DNA from: Tubiluchus corallicola
Lineage: Eukaryota; Priapulida; Priapulimorpha; Priapulimorphida; Tubiluchidae
DNA: 64,000 bases
Direction: 5' to 3'
Assembly: GCA_030141605.1 (NCBI GenBank)
Contig: JAQGDQ010000690.1
Location: 1 to 64,000, forward strand
Shown here: positions 45,101 to 58,700 of the stretch, piece by piece
How positions within the stretch are numbered: position 1 is the first letter of the stretch
How the letters are laid out: every line of letters begins with the position of its first letter
The notes under the pieces: model-generated
Databases searched by the model: none
What the model was told of the DNA's origin: nothing
What the model saw: the letters and a program-made list of their open reading frames with translations, nothing else
Position numbers and translations under genes: made by a program

Positions 45101-48100
45101 GACAGGCTAGCCAAGTGCTTACGATATTATATCTATGACCGCTTGCACAAGGATCCTGGTTGGAAGGGTCTAGAAGTCATTCTTTCCGACGCAAACTGTC
45201 CGGGAGAAGGAGAACACAAGATCATGGATTATATTCGAAAGCAAAGAGGTAAGCAATTTTGATAGAGTAAGCAACGAGGTAAGCAATTTTGATAGAGTAA
45301 GCAACGAGGTAAGCAATTTTGATAGAGTAAGCAACGAGGTAAGCAATTTTGATAGAGTAAACAACGAGGTAAGCAATTTTGATAGAGTAAGCAACTTAGT
45401 CGTCAATTCAGATTTATTCTTCTTTTGCCGTTTCTCGTGAGCGATATTGTGTGAAAATATGTAACCGTAATTAACGACGATCGTGGCAATGCGACTGTAG
45501 AACAGGCTTGTCCTATTTACTCAGGTGTTAAACAGGTTTGCGTCATCCTGCGTTAAGAAACTGAAAAAAAAAATTAGAGTAGTTTTAACACTAATTATTT
45601 TTGCTGTAGTGTGATTTTACTTTAATTTAATTTAATACTACTCGTGTGATTGTCTTCTGTGGGGGTGATGGTCACCCCTGGCAGGTAATGTAACAGCTCA
45701 GCAGTATTTTCAGTCACCACAAGGGGTACCTAACGGTGGATGAACTCTGCTCTTGTTATTAGCTAATGGTTTAGTATCGGGGGTTCTACTTGCACGGTTT
45801 TCATATAAATTCCTTAATAGACTCAAGTTGCCGCATACAGACAAAGCCAAATTTTGGCTTTCAAAGGTCTTATCAGTGCTGCGTATGAAACCTGAGCTAT
45901 TATGTTTCTTTCGGGGTAACGAATTACTTGCTGAAACACGATATCTCTGGCAAACACTATGGCAAAGGTTTTAAAACTTGACTGATTAGTCTTGGCTTAG
46001 TGTTAAGTGCCGTTTACCTAGCATTCGGAATGCGTGTGCATTATTTATTTATTTATTTATTCATTAAACCATTAAGGAAAGAAATTTCAAAGGACAAAGA
46101 AATAAAAACGACTTGAAAAATATTATACATCTGAACAAAGAAACCACATATAAGTGGTTCAAGCACAAAAAACACTTATAACAGAGCAACATACAAACAT
46201 ACATACATACATACATACATACATACATACATACATACATACATACATACATACATACATACATACATACATACATACATACATACATACATACATACAT
46301 AGCATAAACTTAATATTACATAATACATATATGTTACAATTAGTCAATCAATCAAGCTTGCACTGAGTTACCTCAGTCGGGCCTATCTTCAAATATTTTA
46401 CGGACAACACTGGCATTAATTTTAATAACCTCTACATGTTGTGACGCATTTAAAAAAGAACTTCTCCTTAGGAGGCATATAATGAAAGTTAGGACAGAAA
46501 TCAGAAAGAATACAAAAACATTTCTCTCGTACATGAGCGGCGTGCATTACGGAGGGTGCGGAATGGATAAAATCCGTTTGAAATTATCCTCAGTGCACCC
46601 GTTTATCAAACGGGTTGTTATTCCGTTGCTATCCCACGGGTGGATAATGTAACCTGGATGCTAGGTCATTGCCATTTTAAGCTGTAACAATATCAAGTGA
46701 GCTATGTGTAGTGTTGACTCTTACACGACTTCTGTTGTTTTCATTTCAGCTAACCCCGATCATGATCCTAATACTAAACATATTCTATGCGGAGCCGATG
46801 GTGAGTTCTGGCTAACATAATTTTTTTTTCATAAAACTAAATATGGCGCTACTGGTGTGCTGCAAGGATGAAATCTTGGTCCTGCTCTGTCGTGTTGAAT
46901 GGTGGCTCAACTGGCAAAGCATGGGAGTACTAATCTCAGGCCTCGAGTTCAAATCCCGACTGGGCCATGATTTTTCAGCGTCTCCTTTCTTTCTCCATCA
47001 AACTCTGGCAGTCATAGTCATAATCTAAACCACAATTGTTTATAAACTCTGGCAGTCGTAGTCATAATCTAAACCACAATTGTTTATAAACTCTGGCAGT
47101 CGTAGTCATAATCTAAACCACAATTGTTTATAAACTCTGGCAGTCGTAGTCATAATCTAAACCACAATTGTTTATAAACTCTGGCAGTCATAGTTATAAT
47201 CTAAACCACAATTGTTTATAAACTTTGGCAGCCATAGTCATAATCTAAACCACAATTGTTTATAAACTCTGGCAGTCGTAGTCATAATCTAAACCACAAT
47301 TGTTTATAAACTCTGGCAGTCTTGGTCATAATCTAAACCTCAATTGTTTATAAACTCTGGCAGTCATAGTCATAATCTAAACCACAATTGTTAATAAACT
47401 CTGGCAGTCATAGTCATAATCTAAACCACAATTGTTTATAAACTCTGGCAGTCATAGCCATAATCTAAACCACAATTGTTAATAAACTCTGGCAGTCATA
47501 GCCATAATCTGAACCACAATTGTTTATAAACTCTGGCAGTCATAGTCATAATCTAAACCACAATTGTTTATAAACTCTGCCAGTCTTAGTCATAATCTAA
47601 ACCACAATTGTTTATAAACTCTGGCATTCATAGTCATAATCTAAACCACAATTGTTTATAAACTCTGGCAGTCATAGTCATGATCTAAGTAATTAATGAT
47701 ATAGTTATTTGCCAACTGTAGATCGCTTAGGCCGGCAATAAAAATACTTCTGTTTAAGTCTGATTGTTCTAACTGCCCAATTAATATTTTTTTTATTGCG
47801 CACCCAGCCTGGAAATTTATAATTTTTTTTGTACGTTCCTATATTTACTTGACGCTGCCATATAAATCATATTTTTTAATTTAAAACGTAAAACGCAATA
47901 ATTATTATAACATCGTTCTTTCGGGAAACACACGATGCGGCCATGTTTTTCCACGGCTAACTATCGGCCTGGGTTGCTATTTTGTACGATGCTCATTGTA
48001 TTGGAGGCTAATAGTGTCGAATTTTCCCCCACATTGGTGCATTAACGGCCGAGTAGTGTTGCAAAAGATGTTCATGATGCAAAAAGAGGTTATACAATAA

Positions 48101-51100
48101 TCGATAATTATACGATAATTTAATAATGCGAAACTAAAAAAACAAAGAGTGAAAAAATGTGCTTTGAAACAAATTTAAACATCATTGCTAACCAGTGGGG
48201 AAATAAACAAGTTTGATTTTAACATTTTAAATATTGCATGATTCAGCTTTAGGCATTCGCAAACTTTAAAAAAAAATTTTGAAATTAAATCTTCTAAGTT
48301 TGGGTAGTTCCACTTAGTTTGAAATATTTTCTTCCCTTCCTACTGAAATCTTTTGAGCACATGAGGTAAGACAGAAACCAATTTTTTGTGGCCGTTCTAA
48401 GCTGGTTTGTGATGTATTAACTTGCGTGTGATCACTCTTTTGCGATTTTGTAGCTGTACATTAGTGATAACGAATGTGATTTCTAGTGATGTTTAAAATC
48501 ATGTTTTTCTTTCATTTGCAGCTGATCTCATCATGTTGGGTAAGTTTTAGTTTTGTACATATATAAAAAAACTACAGCACACTAAGTGTTAGTTTACGCT
48601 GTTTTCCTAAGCAACGGTTCTTATAGAAAGGATCGCGCAATCGCATTTTTTTAACGTAACATTTCCGGGAATCCACGCTGCTCTTATGAAAAGTCTTGAA
48701 GCCCGCCAGTTACGACTTGTTATGATTTTCAAGTAAATAGCGGGTACCAACCCGCCCCGCCTGGAAATTTCTATACATCGGCAGGGACATATCAATACCT
48801 TACGACGCCCTAGGCTGATAGTTGCGAATTTATCGTAGTTTATGTAATAAGCAGATTAAACAATTACTTGTGGTGTGTTAGAAACATTATTAATCTAGTT
48901 TCAATGTGGTCATTATTGATTGCATAATTTATATAGCGCTTATATTCAAGCAGGCAGCACAACTGATTGTTTTGTACTACCTTGCACCTGCTCATTATGT
49001 GGCACTTATATATAAGCTGCACTCAGTAACTACCTGTGGTGTGTTGTAAAATGTGTCCTTTTCATGAATATAAAGGTATACACATTTTCCGCGAAGAGTA
49101 TGTGACGCCCTCAAACTTTGGTGTCCTAAGCTATGGCCTAGTTAGCCTATTGGTTAATACGTCCCTGTACGTGTAATATAAATACGGTATATTATAAATT
49201 ACTAGTACAAATTAACTTTAAAAAATAAAATTTTCTGCATATTTTTTATTATATTTTCTAAGTTTAAGTAATAAGAGTAAAATAAACTTGACATCCTTTC
49301 CTTTTAAGCAACACTGATTTTCGTTAGTAAATGGTTTGGTGACTTTCAAGAGAACCACTTTTGAGTAGTGCGATCAGCCGGGTTGCCCTCTGGCTGCTCA
49401 TGTCATTATTCGGGTATGAATACACAATTGCACTTTCCAACTTGGCTGAGCCACCTCGGTTGGTTCAGTAGCTCATATTGGTGACTTGTTTGTTCTTACA
49501 CCTAATGCCATAAAGTAACTTTAAGCATGAAAAATGAAGAAACTGCTGACAATAACAGAAAACATGAAACCAGAAGTATTCTTGAGTGCCTCTGCAGACT
49601 TTAGAGGTTCCCCTTTATCCCACTTTTACGGGATTGATTTTCCTGATTAACCTACAGGTCTGGCCACTCACGAACCGAGTTTTACCATCATCAGGGAAGA
49701 ATTCAAACCCAATCAGCCGAAGCCGTGCGACATCTGCGGTCAGTTTGGACACGAGAAAGAGGAGTGTGTAGGATTGGCCAGAGAGAAGTCCGGAGAAGTA
49801 TAAATTTTTTGCTTTTAAGAATTTTGGATTCTCAATAAAAACTTAGTGTGTAGCATTAAGATCTTCAGGACCGCAACATTCAGAATAGTTCTTATAAGAC
49901 CCACGACTTTTCTGCTACTGTATGAGCACAGACATAACTAAACGATTACAAATTAGGTATTATTCTATTCAGGAGAATCCTGGCTATCCAATCTTGATAT
50001 TTGCTTAAACATTTATAAGTGATTTAATTAGATAAAATTACGAAAAACACGCCCTCTTCAGGCATTCCAACTTGGCTTTTGAGTAGATTAGTCTGGTGTA
50101 CACTTGCTTGATCGTACACACTATTTTATTAATCGCCTGCTTGCTACAGCACAAGCTTTGCAGTGTTCTGCTGCTTTCCAGGATCAGCCAAGGATAAATA
50201 AAGGAGGTTTCATCTTTTAACAGGAATTTCTTTTTAAAAATAGAGTAGACTGGTAGCAAAAGTGTATCAGAGTGTTGTGTCTGGATAGTTAAAATTTTCT
50301 GCATTAGCTGATTTCACACAAGTGATGTTGTACGTTGTTACAGTGCAAACACTACAGATACTAAAAGCTTTTCTCAATTTTTTCGACAAAAATTGATTTT
50401 TTAATTTGTCTAAGGTAAACAAATGAATTTTATATATAATTTTTCGTGAAAATCCATTGTGTGAGGAGTAGAAACTTACAAAAATGATCAAATATATTGT
50501 AATCACTGCTTAGTAGGAGCAGTTTTTCATGAAGCCATGCAAAATGCAGCAAATTCTTACGGTCCTGGAGGAGTTAATTATGGCAATTGTTTCTCTCTAT
50601 GGTTTTTTCTTCGTGAAGATGCCATTGAGTGAAGAAGCCATTGAGTTCAAGAAGAGAGACCACTGTTTCAAGAAAAATTGTCTATAGTGCACTTCTATAT
50701 TTGGAAAGCCTCTCTTTGTTACTAAGGATAATTATTTAAAGCACAAGAAAACACATTTCGTAGGAAAACTAAAAAAAAGTTTGTTTTGAAATTTCAAAGC
50801 TGACGTAATGTGTTATTGCACACAGGGCATGCTTCTGCAGTAACGCCGTGTAAAACTAGTTTAATTTAATCTCCTGCGATGACTGTTAGGGCAACCATTT
50901 TAACTGTTAGTCTTTTGAAACAAGTTTAGATTACATTGCATAAAGTTTGGAAAAATAATCAGAGCTTTCGCAGTACACACTTTGCTAACTAAGCAAAAGT
51001 TTAAATCACTTTATTATTGTCAATAAGGTCAGTAATGTGTTTTGCGTGAATCAGTGGTGCACGCTGGGATGGTGTTGTAGTGCTGTTTTACCAGGTGGCA

Positions 51101-54100
51101 CCGCAAACATTTTAAATTAATAAAAATTTCTTTTCTAATTACACAAACAAATCTTTCTAACTGATAAACGTAATGCCTAGTAATATAACTTTGCATGGAA
51201 ATATTTTTTGGGAATATGCTTAAAAATTGCCTTTTCTTTCCTTTAAGTGAAAAAAAACTGAACAAAAATGATACAGTGTGTCAGTACATGAGTGCTCAGT
51301 CTGCATAATCTAATAATGTGAATTTTACTGCATTTGTAATGCTAAAAGCAGATGTTGTTTGTTGTTACGGCGTTAGCATGACGAAGCACCGCCTCCAGTT
51401 GCCGCGGAAACGGAATTCATCTTCATCCGTCTACCCGTGTTAAAGGAATACTTGTCACGTGAGCTGCGAATGGACGGCTTGCCTTTTAAATACGATTTTG
51501 AGGTATTTTGTAAGCTGAATTTTGATCGGTTACTTGCAAATATGTCTTTCTTTCACCCTATTTGTGCGTTGAATTTTGACTGTTTATGTAGAAGTATATC
51601 TTTTTTGTTCTATTTTTTATTATTGTGGCTTTTTTGTTGATTAAAAAATATAAGGTATTGTAACAACGGCGATCACCTCCACCTCTGCACTGTAATGGTT
51701 GTGTCCACTACGAAGCCATTGCATACTGGCCTCTATAAATGCGCTGGAATGTAATGCTTCCTGCTGTTTAGTATGTGCTTTTTACCATCTCAGCACCTGT
51801 TCCACTCGTATGGAGGACGTAAGAAAGGCTACCTGGCAGTTTATAATCAAATTTTTGTCGTTTCTGCTCATTTATCTAACAATTTTCCGTAAATTCATGT
51901 GGACCGTGCGTATCAGCGCCACCTGGTTTTGTTACAATATTTTATTTTGTCTTTTTTATAGAATATTTAACGACATCTCATAAAATATGATTTTGATAGC
52001 ATTTTCAGCAAGAAAATAAGTTTTGTCACACTTTGGATTTGAACCCAGTGCCCTTGCTAATTACATTCTTCTAACTTTCAGCGAGCGGTAGACGATTGGG
52101 TTTTCATGTGTTTCTTCGTCGGTAACGACTTTCTTCCTCACTTACCCTCGCTGGAAATTCGGGAAGGAGCAATCGATCGTCTCATTCAGCTGTACAAACG
52201 TTGTATTTACAAAACTGGGGTAAGAGTCATGTATTGACATCACAATGTACTGACATCACTGTGTACTGACATCACAATGTACTGTCATCACAATGTACTG
52301 ACATCACTGTGTACTGACATCACAATGTACTGTCATCACAATGTAATGACATCATAGTGTACTGTCATCACAATGTACAATCTTCACAATGTAATGACAT
52401 CACAATGTACTGACATCACTGTGTACTGTCATTACAATGTATTGACATCACAATGTACTGACATCAATGTGTACTGACATCACAATGTACTGTCATCACA
52501 ATGTAATGACATCATAGTGTACTGTCATCACAATGTACTGTCTTCACAATGTAATGACATCACAATCTACTGACATCACTGTGTACTGTCATTACAATGT
52601 ACTGTCTTCACAATGTACTGACATCACAATGTATTGACATCACAATGTACTGACATCACTGTGTACTGACATCACAATGTACTGTCATCACAATGTAATG
52701 ACATCATAGTGTACTGTCATCACAATGTACTGTCATCACAATGTACTGACATCACTGTGTACTGTCATCATAATGTACTGTCTTCACAATGTAATGACAT
52801 CACAATGTAATGACATCACAATGTACTGACATCACAATAATAAATATTAACATAAACTGTGCAGATACATCGGTGAATGTAAATCAGCAAACTCTCTTGA
52901 CATCTTACTATGAGCTGAATGTTTGTGGTCTTAATTTTCTAGTCTGTTAACTCTCAGTCAGGCCACCAGATGGTGCTTGAAGCACTGTGAAATCAGACCT
53001 TTAGATGAGTCATTTTACTTGCACTGCATAAATTGCTTCAATTTTAATTGGACTCAATATATTTTCTGATGTACACTCCTACCTCGAATTGCCCGTCAAA
53101 AGCAGGGAGACGTGGTACGAATTTGCCGATTGTCCATATTTTCCGATACTAAGCTAATAAAAGTAGGCGCCATGCACTAGACTTACGGTAATGTAGAATC
53201 AATCGTCTAATTGTCTCAAAAACAGCTAGTACAATCCGCTTCTGTGCTAAAGTATATAAAAACTGTTGGCAATCGACTCAAATAACTTCGCATAATTGAC
53301 TCTAAACTACTAAACACACCGGCATACAAGCTACACACACACACATACACACATGCACGCCCACACACGCATGCATGCACGTGCACACACACACACACAC
53401 ACGTACGTGTTGTTGCTTGGATATAAACGAAATGACGGGTCACCAACTAGCGGTCAGTTTGCGGAATAACGTATGGCGTCCGTAGCATGCGGGACTTTCT
53501 ACGGCCCAGTTTTTCCTGATATCCGTAAAAGCAATGTCCGGCGGTAAAACCGAGATATGAGTGTCTCATTGAATTTCAGTAAAATCTGACTGATGATTCC
53601 TAGTTTTATTTTGTAGCAGGAATGAAATCAGTGATTGCGTCTTTTGCCGATCCTTCTAGCTAAAAAACTTTTCCAGCTCCTTCTTCTAGTGTTAAGTGCA
53701 TTTTGCCGTGTCTCTTTCAGGGTTACCTAACGGACAGCGGGATGGTCAGCCTGGACAGAGTCCAGTTGATTCTCTCCGAGTTGGGAAAAGTCGAGGACGA
53801 GATCTTCAAACAGCGACAAGAAAGAGAGGTATGCATTATCAGCGCCTCACGGTGGTCATTTTGAGAGACACAAAGTGCTCTTAAAGCCAGTTTTTGCCAA
53901 AGAGTTTTTCGTGGTTTTTTTTTTGTTAGTTAATATTTTGCACATTTACATTTTGGCAATTTTTAATAACTCAAATAAAAGGGAGTTGAATTTAATTCGC
54001 GGCTTTATAATGCACCGTCCTTGGCAGGTCTTTATGACCTGGTGAGTGACTTGTTCAAAGCAAAGAAAATCAAATATTTTAGCTGAAATATTTATTTTGA

Positions 54101-55678
54101 ATAATTGGTTGTAGTAAATGCATTTCTTAGTATTATAATCAGACTTTTTTATTTGTGCTAACATACTTTTAACTTTGCAAGTCTAAATGCTCTGTTATAA
54201 GAGTTGGCATCAATGATAAAATTTAACACATTTATTAAACAAACAAAACGTGAGGTGCTCTCCACGTTGTCAATTGTAAACAACTGTAAGTGAAAATCTT
54301 CAACAATTGGTATGATCATGTACTGAAGTAATAAGGAAAATCTTTGGAATTGACACCATTAGATGCGATGTGATTGCAGCTACCGTCCACGACCTGCTGA
54401 GGAGGAACTTAGGCCTAAACAGCAGGATGGAGGGCTATATCTACAAATTACTTTTATAGAGTATTTCTCTTCCTTCTGGGCTGGTCGTGGATAAGTCATA
54501 AGTCATTTATTTCACATTACACATTACAATAGTTTCATTTACAATATCTAGTGAAAGGGCCTACAATGAACGTAATACAAATAAGAAATACTGCACAGGA
54601 AAAGCCTCGAACACTGTTCACCTATATACGAAGGTAAATGTGTTGCGGGCAATCAAAAAGCAGGGCTTGTTAGATTGTCCCACACAGTGAAAGAAAAAAA
54701 AGTAATGGAAATAATCTGAAAATTTAAAGCGAATCGTGTGATAAAAAAAACATTTAGTGCTTAAAATGGAATGATGTAATGAATGAAGCTCATATATGAG
54801 ATAATATAAAAGATAGAAAAACTATTATTTGTTCATAGTATGTAAAATTAAGATAACTTGATTAAGATAACACCACTGTTTTGCAATTGATGGCAGCTGA
54901 AATCACATCATAGTTGATGGTGTTAATTCCAAAGATTTTCCTTATTACCTCGTTACATGATCATACCAATTGTTGAAGATTTTGACTTGCAGTTTTTCGC
55001 AATTGACAAGGAGAGGAGCTCCCCACGAAACGTTTTGTTTCTCTAAATGTTGTCGCATTTTATGCACGTCAGATTGCCTCGGCTTCGTAATTAACTTGTT
55101 AACTTGGATGCTGTAAGAATAAATAATAGCCTGCTATCTTTCTGTGTGGTTCTATAACAGAGACGGGCACAGCTAAACGATAAAAATGCCTGCACGTGAC
55201 GTAAAATTCCACGAAAAACACTTTTATTTTCCCGTAACTCGCAATCTGTAAATTTTAGTCACCTGGCGTAATTAAATAAATTATAATTTGTGCAGTGTAA
55301 CATTTTTAGTTCTGTGATCTTACTGTATTTTTAACTCTTAAAGCCGACAAACCACCTGGGGAGTCAGGCTAATAAATTATTATTATTATTGTTGTTATTA
55401 TTATTGTTGTTGTAGTTGTTGTTGTTGTTGTTGCTGGTGCTGTTGTTTGTTGCTGATGTTGTTGCTGTTGTTGTTGTTGTTGCTGTTGCTGTTGTTGCTG
55501 TTGTTGTAGTAGTAGTTGTTGTTGTTGTTGTTATTGTTGTTGTTGTTGTTGCTGCTGCTGCTGGTGCTGCTGTTGTTGCTGATGTTGTTGCTGTTGTTGT
55601 TGTTGTTGCTGTTACTGCTGGTGGTGCTGTTGTTCCTGGTGGTGCTGTTATTGTTATTATTATTGCTGCTGTTGTTGC

Positions 55679-55718
<40 letters not shown>

Positions 55719-58700
55719 ATTGTTATAAAAGAACTGTAAAAGCAGCAGGATAAAGTGAATTACTTTGCATTTGCAGCTGTTTTTTCGAGGGCGGGACAAA
55801 GAGAGAAAACGTCAAGCTAAGCTAGAGAAATCGCCGAGCAAACCGGCGTGGATGTTGGGCGGACAGTACGCCCCCTCGGCTCCGGGGCAGGGCGCGAAGC
55901 CCATCACCGGCGCCCGTCACACGGCCGCGCAGATGCGAATAGCCGCCAACGTCGATTACTCGCGATCGGAGAAGCTGGAGACGGATTTGCGGAACAAAAA
56001 TGCGGCGGAGGAGCTACGAGCAATGATGAGAGGAGAGGTGATGTAAATTATAGAAACTTCTTGCCTATGGCTTCCATTTGTAGTGGAGCTTTTCCATTAT
56101 ATAATTATATTTAATTCAGTGGTGCTATTCATAAGTTCGAATTTACAATTCAGTACAGTCAACCCTTCGTTAAACCGGACTAATTGGGGGGGGGGGGGGG
56201 GTGGTCTGGTTTAGCCGATTGTCCGATTTATCCGATATGCCAATATATGGTCTATATTATACAGGAATAATCACCTTAATAAGGCCTATATACATTGCAC
56301 TATGTACTGTGCACTATATACTATACTGTATATTACTTTAAAATAGTTAACCTGTGAGGATAAAGAAATTAGCGAGTGCTTTCGATGGGGTAAGCAAACT
56401 GAATTTTGGCGGGAATCGTAGCAGGATGGGCGGCACCGCGAGCTGCTTCGACCCGTCAATGGCTCGTGGTGAGTTGGTAGGCCGTGTTGTGTTTAGCGCT
56501 CCGGTTCGGTCGGAAATCGGTCAGTTTCCTTTACCACGGATGACGTCCGTCTTATCCGATATCCCTTTTTATGCATTTATAACAATGACTGTTGTTATTA
56601 TTAAGAAGCTTGCTTTTTACATACATTCATATCTCGGTTTGCTGAACAAAAGCTTGGAGACGTCGGCCCAAATTTTCCGATTTTCCCGTATTTTCCAATA
56701 CTGAGTTAATACAGTAGGCGTCGTGTTTTAGACTCACGGTGAATGTAGAATTAATCGCCTAATTGTCACAAAAACATCAAGCAAACCGCTCCTATGCAAA
56801 AGTATATAAAAAACTGTTGGCAATTGACCCGAATAACTCCGCATAATTGACTCTAAACCACTGATTAACTACAACAACTTACACACGCTGATTAAACCAC
56901 TTAGCTTGCTGATATGCAAGCTGCATACGTGTCGTTACATGCTGGTTGGATGTAAACAAAGTGACGACCCTCCAGCTAGCGGTCAGTTCGGGAAATGACG
57001 GACTGTGTCCGTAGTATGTGGGACTTTTTAACGGACCTGATTTTATCGATTTTTCCGATATCCGTAAAGGTGAGGTCCGGCAAACCGAGATATGTGTGCA
57101 ACTGGTTACTGCCCTCTGTTGGTAACAAATGTAAAGAATTTGTGAAAGTTGCAGAAATATGTTGAGAGTGACCTATGCTGTTACTAGGCAGCCGTTTATG
57201 TAAACAACTTTGTGAAATTTTCCAGAATTTTAATATTTTTTCTTGGAGTTTTTAATAATATGATGATGTTATCATGTTGAGTGTGCAGGGTTGAGGGGTG
57301 AGCCACTGAATGGTCAGAAGTGTCTTTGTCACACACTCTGAAGCGTATACTTCCTGGTAATCGTTGGTAATGGATCCTACCCATGTTGCCAATAACCAGT
57401 TTGTGTGCTGCTCGTCCTTCGTAACCAAGCTCGCTCCGTGACCGCTCGGCTGTTTTTCTGACCCCAACTGTTTTCCATTTTCAAAAGTTATATCACATGA
57501 TTGCTGCCTCGTGACTTCATATAGCTTTTTCACTTGCATATAGAAACCGCAAGTCAGTAACGAGGCTAATAAAGGAGTGAAGAGAAAACGTGACGAGGTT
57601 GATGATGACGACGACAATTCTGATGATGATCTTCCTCCAGACAATGTCAGGTACCTTTGAAAATCGATCTCGCTCTTGTTTATGTCCGCAGGGAATAAGT
57701 TTTTCGCTGTTTTACTGTGCAAACGTGCAGTTGCTGTAGGTCAATGGTTAAGTGTACCACAGCAATGCGTATTAATTACAACCGTCACGTGACATGTGGG
57801 TAAAGTAAAGCCATATGCCCCATCAGTTCAGTAACTTCAGTTGTTTTACGTTGACTTTACTTAATTATGCAGTGTGTAGGGTGATTTAGGTTCCAGCTAG
57901 CCATTAAAATTGTTGCTGTTACAACAACATGGGCTGTGAGGTGTTGTCAAGTGTACACAAATGAGTTGTCTGGCACACTTAACCTTTGACCATTTCACGA
58001 TGGTCATCAGTCTCTGGAACTGTGAAATGGCTTATTGTCTCGTCTGGTTATTTTTGTAATGACGAATTCTTGATTATGTACTTTCTCATCTACACTGATG
58101 AAGAGCTTACCACATGTCTACCTCAGGGTTCCCACGGTCAGGAAAAATCCTGGAAAATCCTTGAAAATACATAATATGCTGGAAAGTCATAGAAAAGTCA
58201 TTGAAAAGATAATTTGCTAAATAGTCAGGGAGAAGATGAAAATGGGGCAAAAAGTCAGGGAAAATCGGAAAGGGTATCACAAAAATAATCATTGTGAACG
58301 GATATTTTTCCAAATATATTTTTCAGCGATTCGTGTTCAAATAAAATTTCGCCATGGGAGCTCCCAGTTCTGTTGTAAAAATAATAATTCGTCAACACAT
58401 TATATGTCAGTACAAAAATGTCCAAATACAAAAATGTTTGAATGTGTAATGCAATTTCTGCTTATCTTGGTCATGGAAAATCAATATTTTGACAGGGAAC
58501 AGTCGTGGAATTGTCAGGGAAATTTACTTTAAAATTTTGTGGGAACCCTGCTACTTACTTTAGTTGTGATCAGTGCAAATAACCGAAAGTGGAGGGATGG
58601 CTTATTTGAAGGGAAAATGAAGTGCAAACTCTCAGCTGTTGAAATTCAATTTAACAGCTTTTATTACTACTGCATTTTGATTTTGATAAACATGGCGGCA

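Noticed and set aside
46895-46972. Functional tRNA gene
   Set aside because: Boxes A and B are good, but the anticodon arm does not fold correctly; better explained as a SINE head.
55401-55799. Poly-Ser/Asn, poly-Leu and Ala/Val frames
   Set aside because: Pure translation of a triplet microsatellite in an XRN2 intron.
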